Assembly (NCBI RefSeq): GCF_003049685.1
Contig: NZ_PYSY02000001.1
Span: 1,922,001-1,986,000, forward strand
From: Brucella pituitosa
GTDB taxonomy: Bacteria > Pseudomonadota > Alphaproteobacteria > Rhizobiales > Rhizobiaceae
Length of the DNA: 64,000 bases
Reading direction: 5' to 3'
Both the position numbers and the translations under genes were made by a program. Shown piece by piece: positions 9,490 through 19,163 of the stretch (position 1 is its first letter; every line of letters starts with the position of its first letter). The notes under the pieces are model-generated. The model was not told the DNA's origin. It saw nothing but the letters and a program-made list of their open reading frames with translations, and did no database searches.

Positions 9490-10526
9490 TCGCTCGCCTG
9501 CTCAAAAAACTCAAAAGACTAGCGCCCCAGCTTGCGGCCCTTGCTGTGATCCTTGCCATAAACACAATCATTTCGCCGGGATTTCTGGATATTTCATTTC
9601 AAAATGGGCGCCTCTATGGAAGCCTGATCGATATTTTGGTACGCGCAGCGCCTGTTGCCATTCTCGCCATCGGCATGACACTGGTGATCGCCACGCGTGG
9701 CATTGATCTATCCGTGGGCGCAGTGATGGCGATAAGCGGCGCCTGTGCCGCTTCACTCGTCGTCTCTGGCTATCCGCTCGCAATTGTCATTCCCGTAGCA
9801 CTCGGCGTTGGCCTTCTATGCGGGTTGTGGAACGGTTTTCTGGTAGCGGTCTTCGACATCCAACCCATCATCGCGACACTCATTCTGATGGTTGCAGGGC
9901 GCGGCATCGCGCAGCTCATCACTGAAGGTGCGATCCTCACCTTCAATAATGATTCATTCGCGGCGCTCGGTTCAGGCTCGCTGCTTGGTGTCCCCATTCC
10001 AGTGCTGATCTGGTTACTTGCTGGCATCGTCGTCGGCATCGCAGTGCGTTCAAGTGCGCTCGGATTTCTTATCGAGGCAACCGGCATCAATCGCCGCGCA
10101 GCGATGCTCGCCGGAGTAAAAGCGCGTTTTCTTCTATTCAGTGTCTATGCTGTTTCAGGTGTCGGTGCAGCACTCGCAGGTCTGATCGCAACTGCCGATA
10201 TTCGGGGCGCAGATGCCAACAATGCAGGCCTCTGGCTTGAACTCGACGCCATTCTGGCTGTCGTCATCGGCGGCACATCGTTGAATGGCGGGCGTTTCTC
10301 GATCATGGCCTCGCTGCTTGGCGCGCTCATCATCCAGTCGATCAATACCGGCATTCTGATGGCGGGTTTCCCACCGGAATTCAACCTGATCATCAAGGCG
10401 GGCATCATCATTGTCGTGCTGACATTCCAGTCACCGGCGATTGTCAACCTGATCGCTTTCCTGCGTTCTGAACGCAAAGGCAATACCGCCAAAGCGACAC
10501 ATCACAACCAGCAGGGAGCACAATAA
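9486..10526 (+). CDS. ytfT: sugar ABC transporter permease YtfT
   Basis: 346 residues; hydrophobic inner-membrane permease of the CUT2 (RbsC-like) family with about 8-10 predicted membrane segments. Typical motifs are GMTLVIATRGIDLSVGAV near residue 62 and LDAILAVVIGGTSLNGG near residue 253. It overlaps the ATPase gene by 4 nt and the second permease gene by 1 nt (TAATG). The pair of permeases is expected to form a heterodimeric channel. Confidence 0.92.
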   Translation: MIARLLKKLKRLAPQLAALAVILAINTIISPGFLDISFQNGRLYGSLIDILVRAAPVAILAIGMTLVIATRGIDLSVGAVMAISGACAASLVVSGYPLAIVIPVALGVGLLCGLWNGFLVAVFDIQPIIATLILMVAGRGIAQLITEGAILTFNNDSFAALGSGSLLGVPIPVLIWLLAGIVVGIAVRSSALGFLIEATGINRRAAMLAGVKARFLLFSVYAVSGVGAALAGLIATADIRGADANNAGLWLELDAILAVVIGGTSLNGGRFSIMASLLGALIIQSINTGILMAGFPPEFNLIIKAGIIIVVLTFQSPAIVNLIAFLRSERKGNTAKATHHNQQGAQ

Positions 10527-11512
10527 TGAGAGTGCTTCGCAATCTTCCATTTCTGACCACAGTCGGCATTTTTCTGCTCGCCTATGCGATTTGTGTCATC
10601 CAGTTTCCAAACATGCTTTCAACGCGGGTCATTGGAAATCTGCTGACAGATAATGCCTTTCTCGGCATTGCTGCGGTTGGGATGACTTTTGTTATCATCT
10701 CCGGTGGGATCGACCTGTCCGTTGGATCAGTTATCGCTTTCACCAGCGTTTTTGTGGCGGTCCTTGTCGGTCAGCTAGGCGTACATCCTCTTGTGGCCTT
10801 CGGCCTTGTTCTGGTGCTTGCCGCTCTTTTCGGTGCGTGGATGGGCATGATGATCCATTACCTTGGAATCCCGCCTTTCGTGGCAACGCTGGCAGGCATG
10901 TTTTTGGCACGTGGCGCGGCCTTCCTCATCTCGACACAATCCGTGCCGATCTCACACCCATTCCTCGATACGCTTCAGGGGCTTTATTTCCGACTTCCAG
11001 GCGGCGGCAGACTGACATTCATCGCAATGGTGATGCTGGCCGTCTTTATCATCGGCGGTATTATCGCGCATCGCACTCGCTTTGGTGCTAATATTTATGC
11101 ACTTGGCGGCAATCAGCAATCAGCAGAACTGATGGGCGTACCCGTCGGTCGCACAACAATCGGCATCTATACGATGTCCGGTGTGCTTTCGGGTCTCGCT
11201 GGCATTGTCTATACGCTCTACACTTCTTCTGGCTATTCGCTGGCAACCGTCGGTGTAGAGCTTGACGCCATTGCTTCTGTGGTTATCGGTGGAACACTTC
11301 TGACCGGCGGCGCAGGACTTGTGGCGGGTACTTTTGTGGGCATTCTGATACAGGGTCTGATACAGACCTATATTGTTTTCGACGGCACGCTGTCTTCCTG
11401 GTGGACGAAAATCGCAATCGGTATATTGCTGTTCCTGTTCATTGCGCTACAGCGGGGACTTGTCTGGTTTGCGGATTTGAGGCTAGCTCGCCAACGTATG
11501 AAGGAGGCCTGA
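10526..11512 (+). CDS. yjfF: sugar ABC transporter permease YjfF
   Basis: 328 residues; second CUT2 permease, with GMTFVIISGGIDLSVGSVIAF near residue 52 and LDAIASVVIGGTLLTGG near residue 248. YjfF pairs with YtfT in galactofuranose importers, and the gene order Q-R-T-F matches the Escherichia coli operon. Its stop lies 1 nt before the TTG start of the regulator gene, and the regulator's ribosome-binding site sits inside the yjfF 3' end. Confidence 0.92.
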   Translation: MRVLRNLPFLTTVGIFLLAYAICVIQFPNMLSTRVIGNLLTDNAFLGIAAVGMTFVIISGGIDLSVGSVIAFTSVFVAVLVGQLGVHPLVAFGLVLVLAALFGAWMGMMIHYLGIPPFVATLAGMFLARGAAFLISTQSVPISHPFLDTLQGLYFRLPGGGRLTFIAMVMLAVFIIGGIIAHRTRFGANIYALGGNQQSAELMGVPVGRTTIGIYTMSGVLSGLAGIVYTLYTSSGYSLATVGVELDAIASVVIGGTLLTGGAGLVAGTFVGILIQGLIQTYIVFDGTLSSWWTKIAIGILLFLFIALQRGLVWFADLRLARQRMKEA

Positions 11513-11513
11513 A

Positions 11514-12239
11514 TTGGGATTGCTGGAAACGGCTATAACGGGGCGTAAACGCCATAACAGCCACTCGGTTGTCGTGGGTGAGCTTGGTCGTGGCATCGTG
11601 GCAGGTACCATCCCCGAAGGCTCGATCCTGCCGGGCGACAACGAACTCTCGTTGCGTTTTGGCGTTTCCCGCACTGTTCTGCGTGAAGCGATGAAGACCC
11701 TTGCCGCAAAGCGTCTCATTGAAGCCAAAGCTAAGGTCGGCACCCGCGTTCTAGGTCGCGCAAGCTGGAACTTCTTTGATCCCGATGTGCTGACATGGCG
11801 CTTTGAGGCGGGTTTTGATGAAGTCTTTGTCGATCACCTTGCAGAAATGCGTATGGCGCTCGAACCTGCAGCCGCAGCCGCAGCCGCAGTGCATGCAACG
11901 AGCGATGAACTCATTGAGCTCTATGCCTTGGCCGCAAAATTCGATGACCCAACACATACACCGGAATCGATTGCCAAGGTCGATCTCGAATTTCATCTCG
12001 CCATTGCGCGCATGTCTGGTAATCCATTCATGCGCTCAGTCAGCAGCTTGATCGAGGCAGCTCTCGCCATCTCGTTTCAGCTATCCTCACCAGCAACGTC
12101 CCCTGAAGGCATTGCGGAGTGCGCCGCCAACCACCTGCGCATTGCTCACGCAATCGCGTCACGCGATCGCCAGAAAGCGCGCGCAGCCATGGAAAGTGTC
12201 ATCACTCTTGGCGTCGAACGCATCCGCGTTGCGATATAA
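11514..12239 (+). CDS. GntR-family (FadR/FCD) transcriptional regulator
   Basis: 241 residues. The winged helix-turn-helix is at about 20-85 (ILPGDNELSLRFGVSRTVLREAMKTL), followed by an all-helical FCD ligand domain with the metal-site pattern VDLEFHLAIARMSGN. It starts with TTG at 11514, supported by AAGGAGG 6 nt upstream; no better ATG is near. DgoR-type relatives repress galactonate genes, and the position at the end of the ytf operon, opposite the galactonate operon, suggests control of both. A run of seven alanines from GCA/GCC repeats (about 11867-11891) joins DNA-binding and ligand domains. Confidence 0.88.
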   Translation: MGLLETAITGRKRHNSHSVVVGELGRGIVAGTIPEGSILPGDNELSLRFGVSRTVLREAMKTLAAKRLIEAKAKVGTRVLGRASWNFFDPDVLTWRFEAGFDEVFVDHLAEMRMALEPAAAAAAAVHATSDELIELYALAAKFDDPTHTPESIAKVDLEFHLAIARMSGNPFMRSVSSLIEAALAISFQLSSPATSPEGIAECAANHLRIAHAIASRDRQKARAAMESVITLGVERIRVAI

Positions 12240-12247
12240 TCAGCTTG

Positions 12248-12670
12248 TTACGAAACCTTCAGATCAAACTTCGGATCGCCGCGTAACGTATTGCTGACAG
12301 TGCAGATTTCCTCGGCCATCTCCGCAAGACGATGCTTTTCATCTGCTGTGAGATCACCATCAAAATGGAACGTTATATCGAACCGTTCGATGCGTGACGG
12401 GCCTTCATGTGCCTTATCGCCTTTTACTTCCACCCGAACATCGGTGAGCTTTTCACGCAATTCGAGTTTGGTGGCAGCAATGCGCGCACTCAGCGCCATG
12501 CAGGCAGCAACGGATGCATAGATCAGGTCAAGCGGATTAAAGCCCGCCTGACTGACGCTCGTTACAAGCTCCACCGTGCCGCCTGTCGGCGTGGTGATCG
12601 TTGGAAGCTTGCCGTGCGGCATGTCCGCAACTGCACCGGTTTCACGGGTTCTAACCTTCAACTCACTCAT
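12248..12670 (-). CDS. OsmC family protein
   Basis: 140 residues; OsmC/Ohr fold. Two cysteines expected to be redox-active are in [11 protein letters not shown] (about residue 57) and EEICTVSNT (about residue 124). OsmC-like proteins reduce peroxides with thiol partners. The ATG overlaps the D-aminopeptidase stop by 4 nt, so the two are co-translated. Only 8 nt separate its stop from the convergent GntR gene, leaving no room for a terminator between them. Confidence 0.85.
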   Translation of the reverse strand: MSELKVRTRETGAVADMPHGKLPTITTPTGGTVELVTSVSQAGFNPLDLIYASVAACMALSARIAATKLELREKLTDVRVEVKGDKAHEGPSRIERFDITFHFDGDLTADEKHRLAEMAEEICTVSNTLRGDPKFDLKVS

Positions 12671-14229
12671 GCCAGAACTCTCCTGTATTCGACACCGCGC
12701 GCAAGCCAGCAGCCAACGCTCACATCTGTTATCGCACCCTTGTCATCACGACGGAAAACAAGTTTCCACTCACCGGGCGACGGCGCATCCAGTGAGCGTT
12801 GCACCGGCAACAGCCAGACATCCGCCCCGGCACTATAAAGCGGGTACATATCGCTCTTGCCAAGGAAACCTTCAAAAGCGCCATAGATCGTATTGCCTTC
12901 AGAGACGAGCAAAATATCGGCATTGAGCTCGTCACTATGATAGCAACCAATAATGTCCTGCCTGGCCTCTCCCTTGATGCGGTTCATCATGAGGCGTAGG
13001 TTCTCGTCGTCGCGCAAAAGCTCAATCACATCGCCATCGCGCCGGATCGTTGTCATGGACGAACGCGCTTCATTCGCGCTCTCCACATCCATCATTTCCG
13101 ATCCTGTGCCAAAACGTGCCTTCAAGCGGCCAAGTCCAGCATCTTCTAGGCTCAGAACAAGACCAGTGTCCTGACACAACCATGAACCGAACCAGGCTGC
13201 ATCCGCTTCCGCGCGCTGTGATTCAGAAGTCGATACGCCCAACGCGATATTCATCAATTTGAAGGCAACGTCCGAAGCTCCGCCCTCGAAGTTGAACATG
13301 GCAATCGTCGATAACCGCTCATCAGCACAATGCCAGCGCTGACAACGCCAACCGCGAAGAGCGCCGCCATGGCCAGTCAGCCTCTTACCACCTGTTTCCT
13401 CAAATTTGAGACCGAAGCCATAAGGCGCATTCGCACCATCGATGAATGTTTGCGGCCCACTCAAACGGCGATACAAGCCGGTCTCATCGCCCCGCGTTGC
13501 ATCGATAAATTGTTCCCAGGCGATCATGTCATCAAGGGACGCACAGATGCCTGCGTCCCCCATCCAGTGAAGACGATTGATCGCGGGCAGAAAGCCGCGA
13601 ACAGTATCGCCCTCATATCCGGTGCATTCATTGAAAAGCGCTGTATCCGGGATCAACTCGGCTGTCTTCATGCCCGCCGGCTTGAAAATACGCTCGGACA
13701 GAAGATCGACCAGCGTGCGTCCGGTATGGGCTTCGATGAGGTCCGCCAAAATACGGAAATTGCCATTGCAGTAGGAATAGTGCGAGCCCGGTTCAAAATG
13801 CGTGGTTTTCAATCGTCGCAGCAGGCTCTGCGCATGTTCTGGCAAAAACACGGCTTCAGGATCCGCGCCGCACAAAACCGTCAACGCCCAATAATCGCGC
13901 AAACCTGACTGGTTGTTGCAAAGATCACGAGTGCTCGGGCGCTCTTCTTCGAACTTGTCGAGATAGGCTGCCAGAGCATCGTCCAGCAATTCCGGTTCAC
14001 CAACAGCGTCAAGCAACACGCCACAAGTGAACTGCTTGCTGATCGAGCAAATCGGCATCCGCGTTTCTGCGGTCATCACCTGCCGCGTAGTAAGATCGGC
14101 AAAGCCCCAAGCGTGTCGCAGAACAACCTCGCCATCCTTGACGACGGCAACGACACCGCCCGGTCCTTTGTAGTTTTGCGGAATTTGGCGAACGAAGGCT
14201 TCAAGGGCAGACGTATCAAGCTTGGACAT
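12667..14229 (-). CDS. dap: D-aminopeptidase (S12 family)
   Basis: 520 residues, the same length as the D-stereospecific aminopeptidase of Ochrobactrum anthropi, which it closely resembles from memory. The penicillin-binding fold carries Ser62-x-x-Lys65 (CSISKQ), Tyr-x-Asn (YCN) near residue 153, and an HGG motif ([10 protein letters not shown]) in place of KTG. The C-terminal third corresponds to the two beta-barrel domains of the known structure. The family releases N-terminal D-amino acids, such as D-Ala, from peptides. No signal peptide is visible, so a cytoplasmic location is likely. It forms an operon with OsmC. Confidence 0.95.
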   Translation of the reverse strand: MSKLDTSALEAFVRQIPQNYKGPGGVVAVVKDGEVVLRHAWGFADLTTRQVMTAETRMPICSISKQFTCGVLLDAVGEPELLDDALAAYLDKFEEERPSTRDLCNNQSGLRDYWALTVLCGADPEAVFLPEHAQSLLRRLKTTHFEPGSHYSYCNGNFRILADLIEAHTGRTLVDLLSERIFKPAGMKTAELIPDTALFNECTGYEGDTVRGFLPAINRLHWMGDAGICASLDDMIAWEQFIDATRGDETGLYRRLSGPQTFIDGANAPYGFGLKFEETGGKRLTGHGGALRGWRCQRWHCADERLSTIAMFNFEGGASDVAFKLMNIALGVSTSESQRAEADAAWFGSWLCQDTGLVLSLEDAGLGRLKARFGTGSEMMDVESANEARSSMTTIRRDGDVIELLRDDENLRLMMNRIKGEARQDIIGCYHSDELNADILLVSEGNTIYGAFEGFLGKSDMYPLYSAGADVWLLPVQRSLDAPSPGEWKLVFRRDDKGAITDVSVGCWLARGVEYRRVLA

Positions 14230-14283
14230 GATTTACTCAAGATTCACGAGGCGACTCAGATAAAAATGATGCCTAAACACGCA

Positions 14284-15090
14284 TCATTTTACCCGATCTA
14301 TCAAGGCCATAGCCGCGTGCGGATTCTGCGCCTTATGGCCGCTGATCACATAGAGATAGACATCGCGGGCCACATTATCAGGCATTGGCGGCTTAATTGT
14401 TTTAAGACTGTCGGGTACGTGTCCTACCGCAATCGCTCTGGCTCGCTCTGCCCAATGATCAAGTTCAGCTTCACTGTAACCGAGCTTCTTGTCTTCCTGC
14501 GTACCCATGATGCGCAGATAGGCAAAAGGCGCTGTCATGTCGGCAATTTCGACAAATTTGCTGTCACCCGCAATCACAACCGCCACCCCATATTCCCGCA
14601 GCAGTGCAATGAAATCTGGCGAGTTGAAACTGTCGTGACGCACTTCGACAGCATGGCGCAGATCACGCCCATCAACACGTTTTGGCAGAAGCTTGAGGAA
14701 AGCTTCAAAGTCGACTGGATCGAACTTCTTCGTGCCCATGAATTGCCAGTTGATGACTCCGAGCTTGTTTTTCAGCTCAAGCAGGCCGCCGGTCACGAAT
14801 TTCTCGATACCCCCGCCTGCTTCGGCCAGCACCCGTCGATTGGTCGAAAAGCGAGGTGCTTTCAGCGAAAAAACGAAATTATCCGGCGTTTCGTCATGCC
14901 ACTTGGCAAAAGTCGTAGGTTTCTGCGGGCCATAATAGGTGCTGTTGATTTCGATAGAAGTCAGCTTGCTTGAAGCGTATTCGAGCTGGCGCTTTTTGGA
15001 GAGCTTTTCTGGATAAAAACTCTTGTCCCATTCCTCAAAAGCCCAGCCGCCAATACCCACGCGGATTTTGCCTGAATTTGTCTCACGCAT
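14284..15090 (-). CDS. DUF72 domain protein (YecE-like)
   Basis: 268 residues from the ATG at 15090; TIM-barrel-like DUF72 family of unknown activity. Recognisable stretches are RVGIGGWAFEEWDKSFYPE, EINSTYYGPQKPTTFAKWHD and EVRHDSFNS. The start is chosen because GGAGG (15101-15105) lies 10 nt upstream; in-frame ATGs at 15099 and 15120 are too close to or before that site. Single gene between D-aminopeptidase and a divergent thiolase operon. Function not known. Confidence 0.8.
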   Translation of the reverse strand: MRETNSGKIRVGIGGWAFEEWDKSFYPEKLSKKRQLEYASSKLTSIEINSTYYGPQKPTTFAKWHDETPDNFVFSLKAPRFSTNRRVLAEAGGGIEKFVTGGLLELKNKLGVINWQFMGTKKFDPVDFEAFLKLLPKRVDGRDLRHAVEVRHDSFNSPDFIALLREYGVAVVIAGDSKFVEIADMTAPFAYLRIMGTQEDKKLGYSEAELDHWAERARAIAVGHVPDSLKTIKPPMPDNVARDVYLYVISGHKAQNPHAAMALIDRVK

Positions 15091-15201
15091 TTTATCCATA
15101 CCTCCACGACATGAGTTCATGAGCGTTGCTCATCATGTTTACGCTGTATTCACATCGTCCACTATGCTGTTATCTCTAATGCGTTTGTGAGGAGGAAACA
15201 A

Positions 15202-16368
15202 ATGTCAGAAACAAAAGATCCGATCGTTATCGCCAGTGCGGTACGAACACCGATCGGAAGTTTTCAGGGAGCGCTCAAGGGAGAGGCTGCAACAGCACTG
15301 GGCGCTGTTACGATCAGGGAAGCAGTCAGCCGCGCCAAGCTCAACCCGGATCAAATTGACGAAGTGCTTATGGGCTGCGTATTGCCCGCAGGGCTGGGAC
15401 AGGCACCTGGGCGTCAGGCCTCAATTCATGCTGGCCTCCCGCAGGATGTGCCCTGCTCGACCATCAACAAGGTTTGCGGATCGGGCATGAAGACCGTCAT
15501 GCTGGGCGCCGATCTCATTTCCGCAGGAAGTGCGGAAATCGTGGTTGCTGGCGGCATGGAAAGCATGACCAATGCACCTTATCTGCTTGAAAAAGCACGC
15601 GGTGGCTATCGCATGGGCCACGGCAAAATCTACGATCACATGTTCCTCGACGGCCTTGAAGACGCTTATGACAAAGGCCGCGCCATGGGAACATTCGCGG
15701 AAGAAACCGCAGACCATTACCAGTTCACGCGTCAGCAGCAGGACGAGTTTGCTCTGCGCTCGCTGTCGCGCGCACTCAAAGCTACCGAGGCAGGCTATTT
15801 CGCGAATGAGCTGGTCAGTGTTGCAGAGCTTGACCGCGATGAGCAGCCAACCCGCGCCAAGCCTGAAAAGATACCGAATCTCAAGCCTGCCTTTCGTGAA
15901 GGCGGCACTATCACCGCTGCCAATTCTTCCTCGATTTCGGATGGTGCCGCATCCCTCACCCTGATGCGCCTGTCCAAAGCTGAAAAGCTTGGCATAGAAC
16001 CGCTTGCCATTATTCGCGGTCATGCAAGCCATGCGCAACAGCCTGCTTTATTCACCACGGCACCGATTTTTGCGATGAAGAAACTCTTCGAGAAAACCGG
16101 TTGGAATGCACGCGACGTTGATTTGTTTGAAATCAATGAAGCTTTCGCCGTTGTTGTTATGGCTGCAATGCAGGAACTCGACCTTCCCGCCGACAAGGTG
16201 AATATCCATGGTGGTGCCTGCGCTATGGGCCATCCGATTGGCTGCTCTGGCGCGCGCATCATCGTCACGCTGCTTCATGCCATGAAGCAGAACGATCTCA
16301 AACGCGGCATGGCTTCAGTCTGTATCGGTGGCGGCGAAGCAACTGCCATTGCAGTTGAGACAATCTGA
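15202..16368 (+). CDS. acetyl-CoA acyltransferase (thiolase)
   Basis: 388 residues; thiolase superfamily. Nucleophile Cys92 (KVCGSGMK), His in GGACAMGHPIGCSGAR near residue 344, and second Cys in CIGGGEA near residue 374 are all present, so it should be active. The ATG at 15202 follows AGGAGG at good spacing. The next gene, an SDR 3-hydroxyacyl-CoA dehydrogenase, begins 9 nt after the stop, so the pair would perform the last two steps of a beta-oxidation-like degradation, possibly of a branched short acyl-CoA. Synthetic (acetoacetyl-CoA forming) use is also possible. Confidence 0.9.
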   Translation: MSETKDPIVIASAVRTPIGSFQGALKGEAATALGAVTIREAVSRAKLNPDQIDEVLMGCVLPAGLGQAPGRQASIHAGLPQDVPCSTINKVCGSGMKTVMLGADLISAGSAEIVVAGGMESMTNAPYLLEKARGGYRMGHGKIYDHMFLDGLEDAYDKGRAMGTFAEETADHYQFTRQQQDEFALRSLSRALKATEAGYFANELVSVAELDRDEQPTRAKPEKIPNLKPAFREGGTITAANSSSISDGAASLTLMRLSKAEKLGIEPLAIIRGHASHAQQPALFTTAPIFAMKKLFEKTGWNARDVDLFEINEAFAVVVMAAMQELDLPADKVNIHGGACAMGHPIGCSGARIIVTLLHAMKQNDLKRGMASVCIGGGEATAIAVETI

Positions 16369-16377
16369 GGGGGCATT

Positions 16378-17142
16378 ATGGATATTGAAGGAAAAATCGC
16401 CATCGTCAGCGGTGGTGCATCGGGTCTGGGTGCTGCGACAGCGCGGGCATTGGCTGCCAAAGGCGCAAAAATTGCGCTCCTCGACTTCAACATCGATGGT
16501 GCCAATACTGTCGCTTCTGAGATTGGTGGCATCGCCGTTCAATGCGACGTCTCGGATGCGGCAAGTGCTGAAGCGGCGTTTCAGACAATCGGCCAAAAGC
16601 TTGGAACACCATATATTCTGGTGAATTGTGCAGGCGTTGCCCCGGCAAAGAAAATGCTCGCTCGCGATGGCAGCGTTATGCCGCTCGATGATTTCCGCCG
16701 TGCTGTTGAAATCAACCTCATCGGTTCATTCAATCTGTTGCGGCTATTTGCAGATGTCGCATCCAAAAGCGAAGCTCTGCCAACCGGCGAGCGCGGCGTT
16801 GTGATCAATACCGCCTCTGTTGCGGCTTTTGACGGTCAGATTGGCCAGACGGCCTATGCAGCGTCTAAATGCGGCGTTGTCGGCCTGACACTGCCTGCCG
16901 CGCGTGAACTTGCGCCACTCGGCATTCGCGTGTGCGCCATCGCACCCGGTATTTTTGAAACCCCAATGCTCAAAGGCCTGCCGCAACCGGCACAGGATGC
17001 GCTTGGGAAAATGGTTCCTTTCCCCCCACGTCTGGGTCGGCCAGACGAATATGCGGCGCTCGCACTGCATATTATCGAAAACAGCATGCTCAATGGCGAA
17101 ACCATAAGGCTCGATGGTGCGCTGCGTATGCCTCCGAAATAG
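16378..17142 (+). CDS. SDR 3-hydroxyacyl-CoA dehydrogenase-like
   Basis: 254 residues; classical short-chain dehydrogenase. NAD-binding SGGASGLGAAT near residue 11, NCAG near residue 83, and catalytic Ser / Tyr-x-x-x-Lys (YAASK) near residue 160. The two-residue-shifted layout and the motif GRPDEYAALALHIIEN resemble type 2 3-hydroxyacyl-CoA dehydrogenases (HSD17B10-like), which act on 2-methyl-3-hydroxybutyryl-CoA. It is 9 nt from the thiolase gene and 45 nt before a ThDP enzyme gene. Substrate is inferred. Confidence 0.82.
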   Translation: MDIEGKIAIVSGGASGLGAATARALAAKGAKIALLDFNIDGANTVASEIGGIAVQCDVSDAASAEAAFQTIGQKLGTPYILVNCAGVAPAKKMLARDGSVMPLDDFRRAVEINLIGSFNLLRLFADVASKSEALPTGERGVVINTASVAAFDGQIGQTAYAASKCGVVGLTLPAARELAPLGIRVCAIAPGIFETPMLKGLPQPAQDALGKMVPFPPRLGRPDEYAALALHIIENSMLNGETIRLDGALRMPPK

Positions 17143-17187
17143 AGCGCATATGCGCCAAAGTCTTTCAGACATTTTGAGAGTAGGGAA

Positions 17188-18882
17188 ATGCACAAATCCA
17201 CAACCAACAGCAACATGCGGACGGGTGGTCAGATATTGGTGGATGCACTTGGCATTCACGGCGTCGACCGCGTTTTCTGCGTGCCTGGCGAAAGCTATCT
17301 TGCAGCACTTGATGCCTTTCACGATGTCAGCGACGAGATTGACCTCATCGTCTGCCGTCAGGAAGGTGGAGCTGCTTACATGGCTGATGCCTACGGCAAG
17401 CTGACCGGAAAACCCGGCATCTGCTTTGTCACGCGCGGTCCCGGCGCAACCAACGCCTCCGTAGGCGTTCATACAGCCTTTCAGGATTCCACGCCGATGC
17501 TTCTGTTCATCGGGCAGGTCGCGAGCGATCAGGTGGAACGCGAGGCATTTCAGGAAGTTGATTACCGTCGCATGTTCGGCCAGATGGCTAAATGGGTAGT
17601 GCAGATCGATGATGCCGCCCGTATCCCGGAACTGGTCAGTCAGGCTTTCCACCGCGCAGTCAATGGACGCCCCGGCCCTGTGGTCATCGCCCTGCCGGAA
17701 GATATGCTGACATCACACGCAACGGTCAGTGATACACCGGCATACAAGCATGTCGAGATGCATCCGGGCTTTGAGCAGTTACAGGACATGAGAACGCTTC
17801 TCGAAAAAGCCGAACGTCCGCTGATGATCGTCGGTGGTGGCGGCTGGAACCCGCAAGCCGTCCACGACCTGCAAAGATTTGCGGAAAACATGTCCTTGCC
17901 CGTTGCAGCCTCGTTCCGCTGTCAGGATATGTTCGACAATACCCACCCGCTCTATGCCGGTGAAATGGGAACATCGATCAGCCCGAAACTTGCAGCCCGT
18001 GTCAAAGACTCGGACCTTTTGCTGGTCGTCGGTGCACGCCTTGGCGAAATGACCACACAAGGCTATGAGCTGGTCAACATTCCGGTCCCCAAGCAGAAGC
18101 TCATCCACGTCCATTCGGGAGCCGAAGAGCTTGGTCGCGTCTATCATGCAGATATTCCGATCAATGCCAGCATGCCCGCTTTCACAAAAGCAGCGGCAGA
18201 ACTTGAGCCTATCACCAATCCCGGATTCAAAGCATGGGCGGAAAGCGCCAATGCCGACTATCGCGACAATCTGAAAACGCCCACCATTCCCGGCAATGTT
18301 CAGATGGGCGAGATCATGGAATGGTTGCGCGCACATCTGCCTGATGATGCCATCATCACCAATGGCGCAGGCAATTATTCGGCATGGCCGCACCGCTTCT
18401 ATCAGTACCGCACCTATCGCAGCCAGTTAGCGCCAACCAATGGCTCCATGGGCTATGGTGTGCCTGCAGCGGTTTCTGCCAAGCTGACGGCACCGGAGCG
18501 AACCGTCGTCTGTTTCGCTGGTGACGGCTGTTTCCTGATGAACGGTCAGGAACTCGCAACGGCTGCCCAATATGGTGCCGACGCGATTTTCATTGTCGTC
18601 AATAACGGTATGTATGGCACGATCCGTATGCATCAGGAGCGTACTTATCCGGGCCGTGTTTCAGGCACAGGCCTTGCAAACCCTGACTTTGCAGCACTTG
18701 CCCGCGCCTATGGCCTGCATGGGGAAACGGTGGAAAAAACCGCAGATTTTGCGGAAGCTTTCAAGCGGTGCGAGCAATCTGGCAAACCGGGTCTCATTGA
18801 AATCCGTATCGATCCGGAAGCGCTTTCACCCAAAATGACACTGAGCCAGATGCGTGAACAGGGACTGGCCAAGCAGCGTTAA
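17188..18882 (+). CDS. thiamine diphosphate-dependent enzyme (acetolactate synthase-like)
   Basis: 564 residues in the three-domain layout of the acetohydroxyacid synthase / pyruvate decarboxylase superfamily. Pyr domain: CRQEGGAAYMADAYG with the activating Glu near residue 59. Central domain: about 195-335. PP domain: GDG (AGDGCFLMNGQELATAAQ) about 30 residues before VVNNGMYG. It is catabolic-type in length and lacks a neighbouring small regulatory subunit gene, so branched-chain biosynthesis is unlikely. It shares a short operon with thiolase and SDR genes. Reaction unknown. Confidence 0.82.
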   Translation: MHKSTTNSNMRTGGQILVDALGIHGVDRVFCVPGESYLAALDAFHDVSDEIDLIVCRQEGGAAYMADAYGKLTGKPGICFVTRGPGATNASVGVHTAFQDSTPMLLFIGQVASDQVEREAFQEVDYRRMFGQMAKWVVQIDDAARIPELVSQAFHRAVNGRPGPVVIALPEDMLTSHATVSDTPAYKHVEMHPGFEQLQDMRTLLEKAERPLMIVGGGGWNPQAVHDLQRFAENMSLPVAASFRCQDMFDNTHPLYAGEMGTSISPKLAARVKDSDLLLVVGARLGEMTTQGYELVNIPVPKQKLIHVHSGAEELGRVYHADIPINASMPAFTKAAAELEPITNPGFKAWAESANADYRDNLKTPTIPGNVQMGEIMEWLRAHLPDDAIITNGAGNYSAWPHRFYQYRTYRSQLAPTNGSMGYGVPAAVSAKLTAPERTVVCFAGDGCFLMNGQELATAAQYGADAIFIVVNNGMYGTIRMHQERTYPGRVSGTGLANPDFAALARAYGLHGETVEKTADFAEAFKRCEQSGKPGLIEIRIDPEALSPKMTLSQMREQGLAKQR

Positions 18883-18937
18883 AGCGTGTCTCCCAAAGTG
18901 GGGCCGGTTTAACGGTTCTGTTTACTTTCTGCTTCAG

Positions 18938-18967
18938 GCCGGGTTTTCACCCTCGTGAGAACCCGGC
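18938..18967 (+). other. strong hairpin downstream of ThDP enzyme gene
   Basis: GCCGGGTT (18938-18945) pairs with AACCCGGC (18960-18967), and the loop extends the stem (TTCAC/GTGAG with one G-U) to about 13 bp with a CCTC loop. No T-run follows, so it is not a textbook intrinsic terminator. The 50 nt before it (18883-18915) look like a decayed piece of the GTAAAAACAAA repeat family (CCCAAAGTGGGGCCGGTTT). Confidence 0.5.
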
Positions 18968-19163
18968 GCTCCTCGTTTGAGGTGATTTCAATCCATTTAA
19001 ATTTAGAGAATCTCCCTAAAATCATGGAGCTTCACCGCGATGTCGTGCGTGAAATGGCCTCAAATCCGACCAATACAACTTTAGTTGAGTCGAATACAAT
19101 TTAGGGTAGACATTCCCGTGCAAGTCGCAGATAACCCGCCCGGGTTGCAAATGGGAGGGTAAA

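Noticed and set aside
16744-17652. 302-codon frame antisense to the SDR and ThDP genes
   Set aside because: Spans two convincing genes on the plus strand and an intergenic gap; no start signal or domain.
18938-18967. Intrinsic terminator after the ThDP enzyme gene
   Set aside because: The stem is strong but no T-run follows, so it is listed as a hairpin only.
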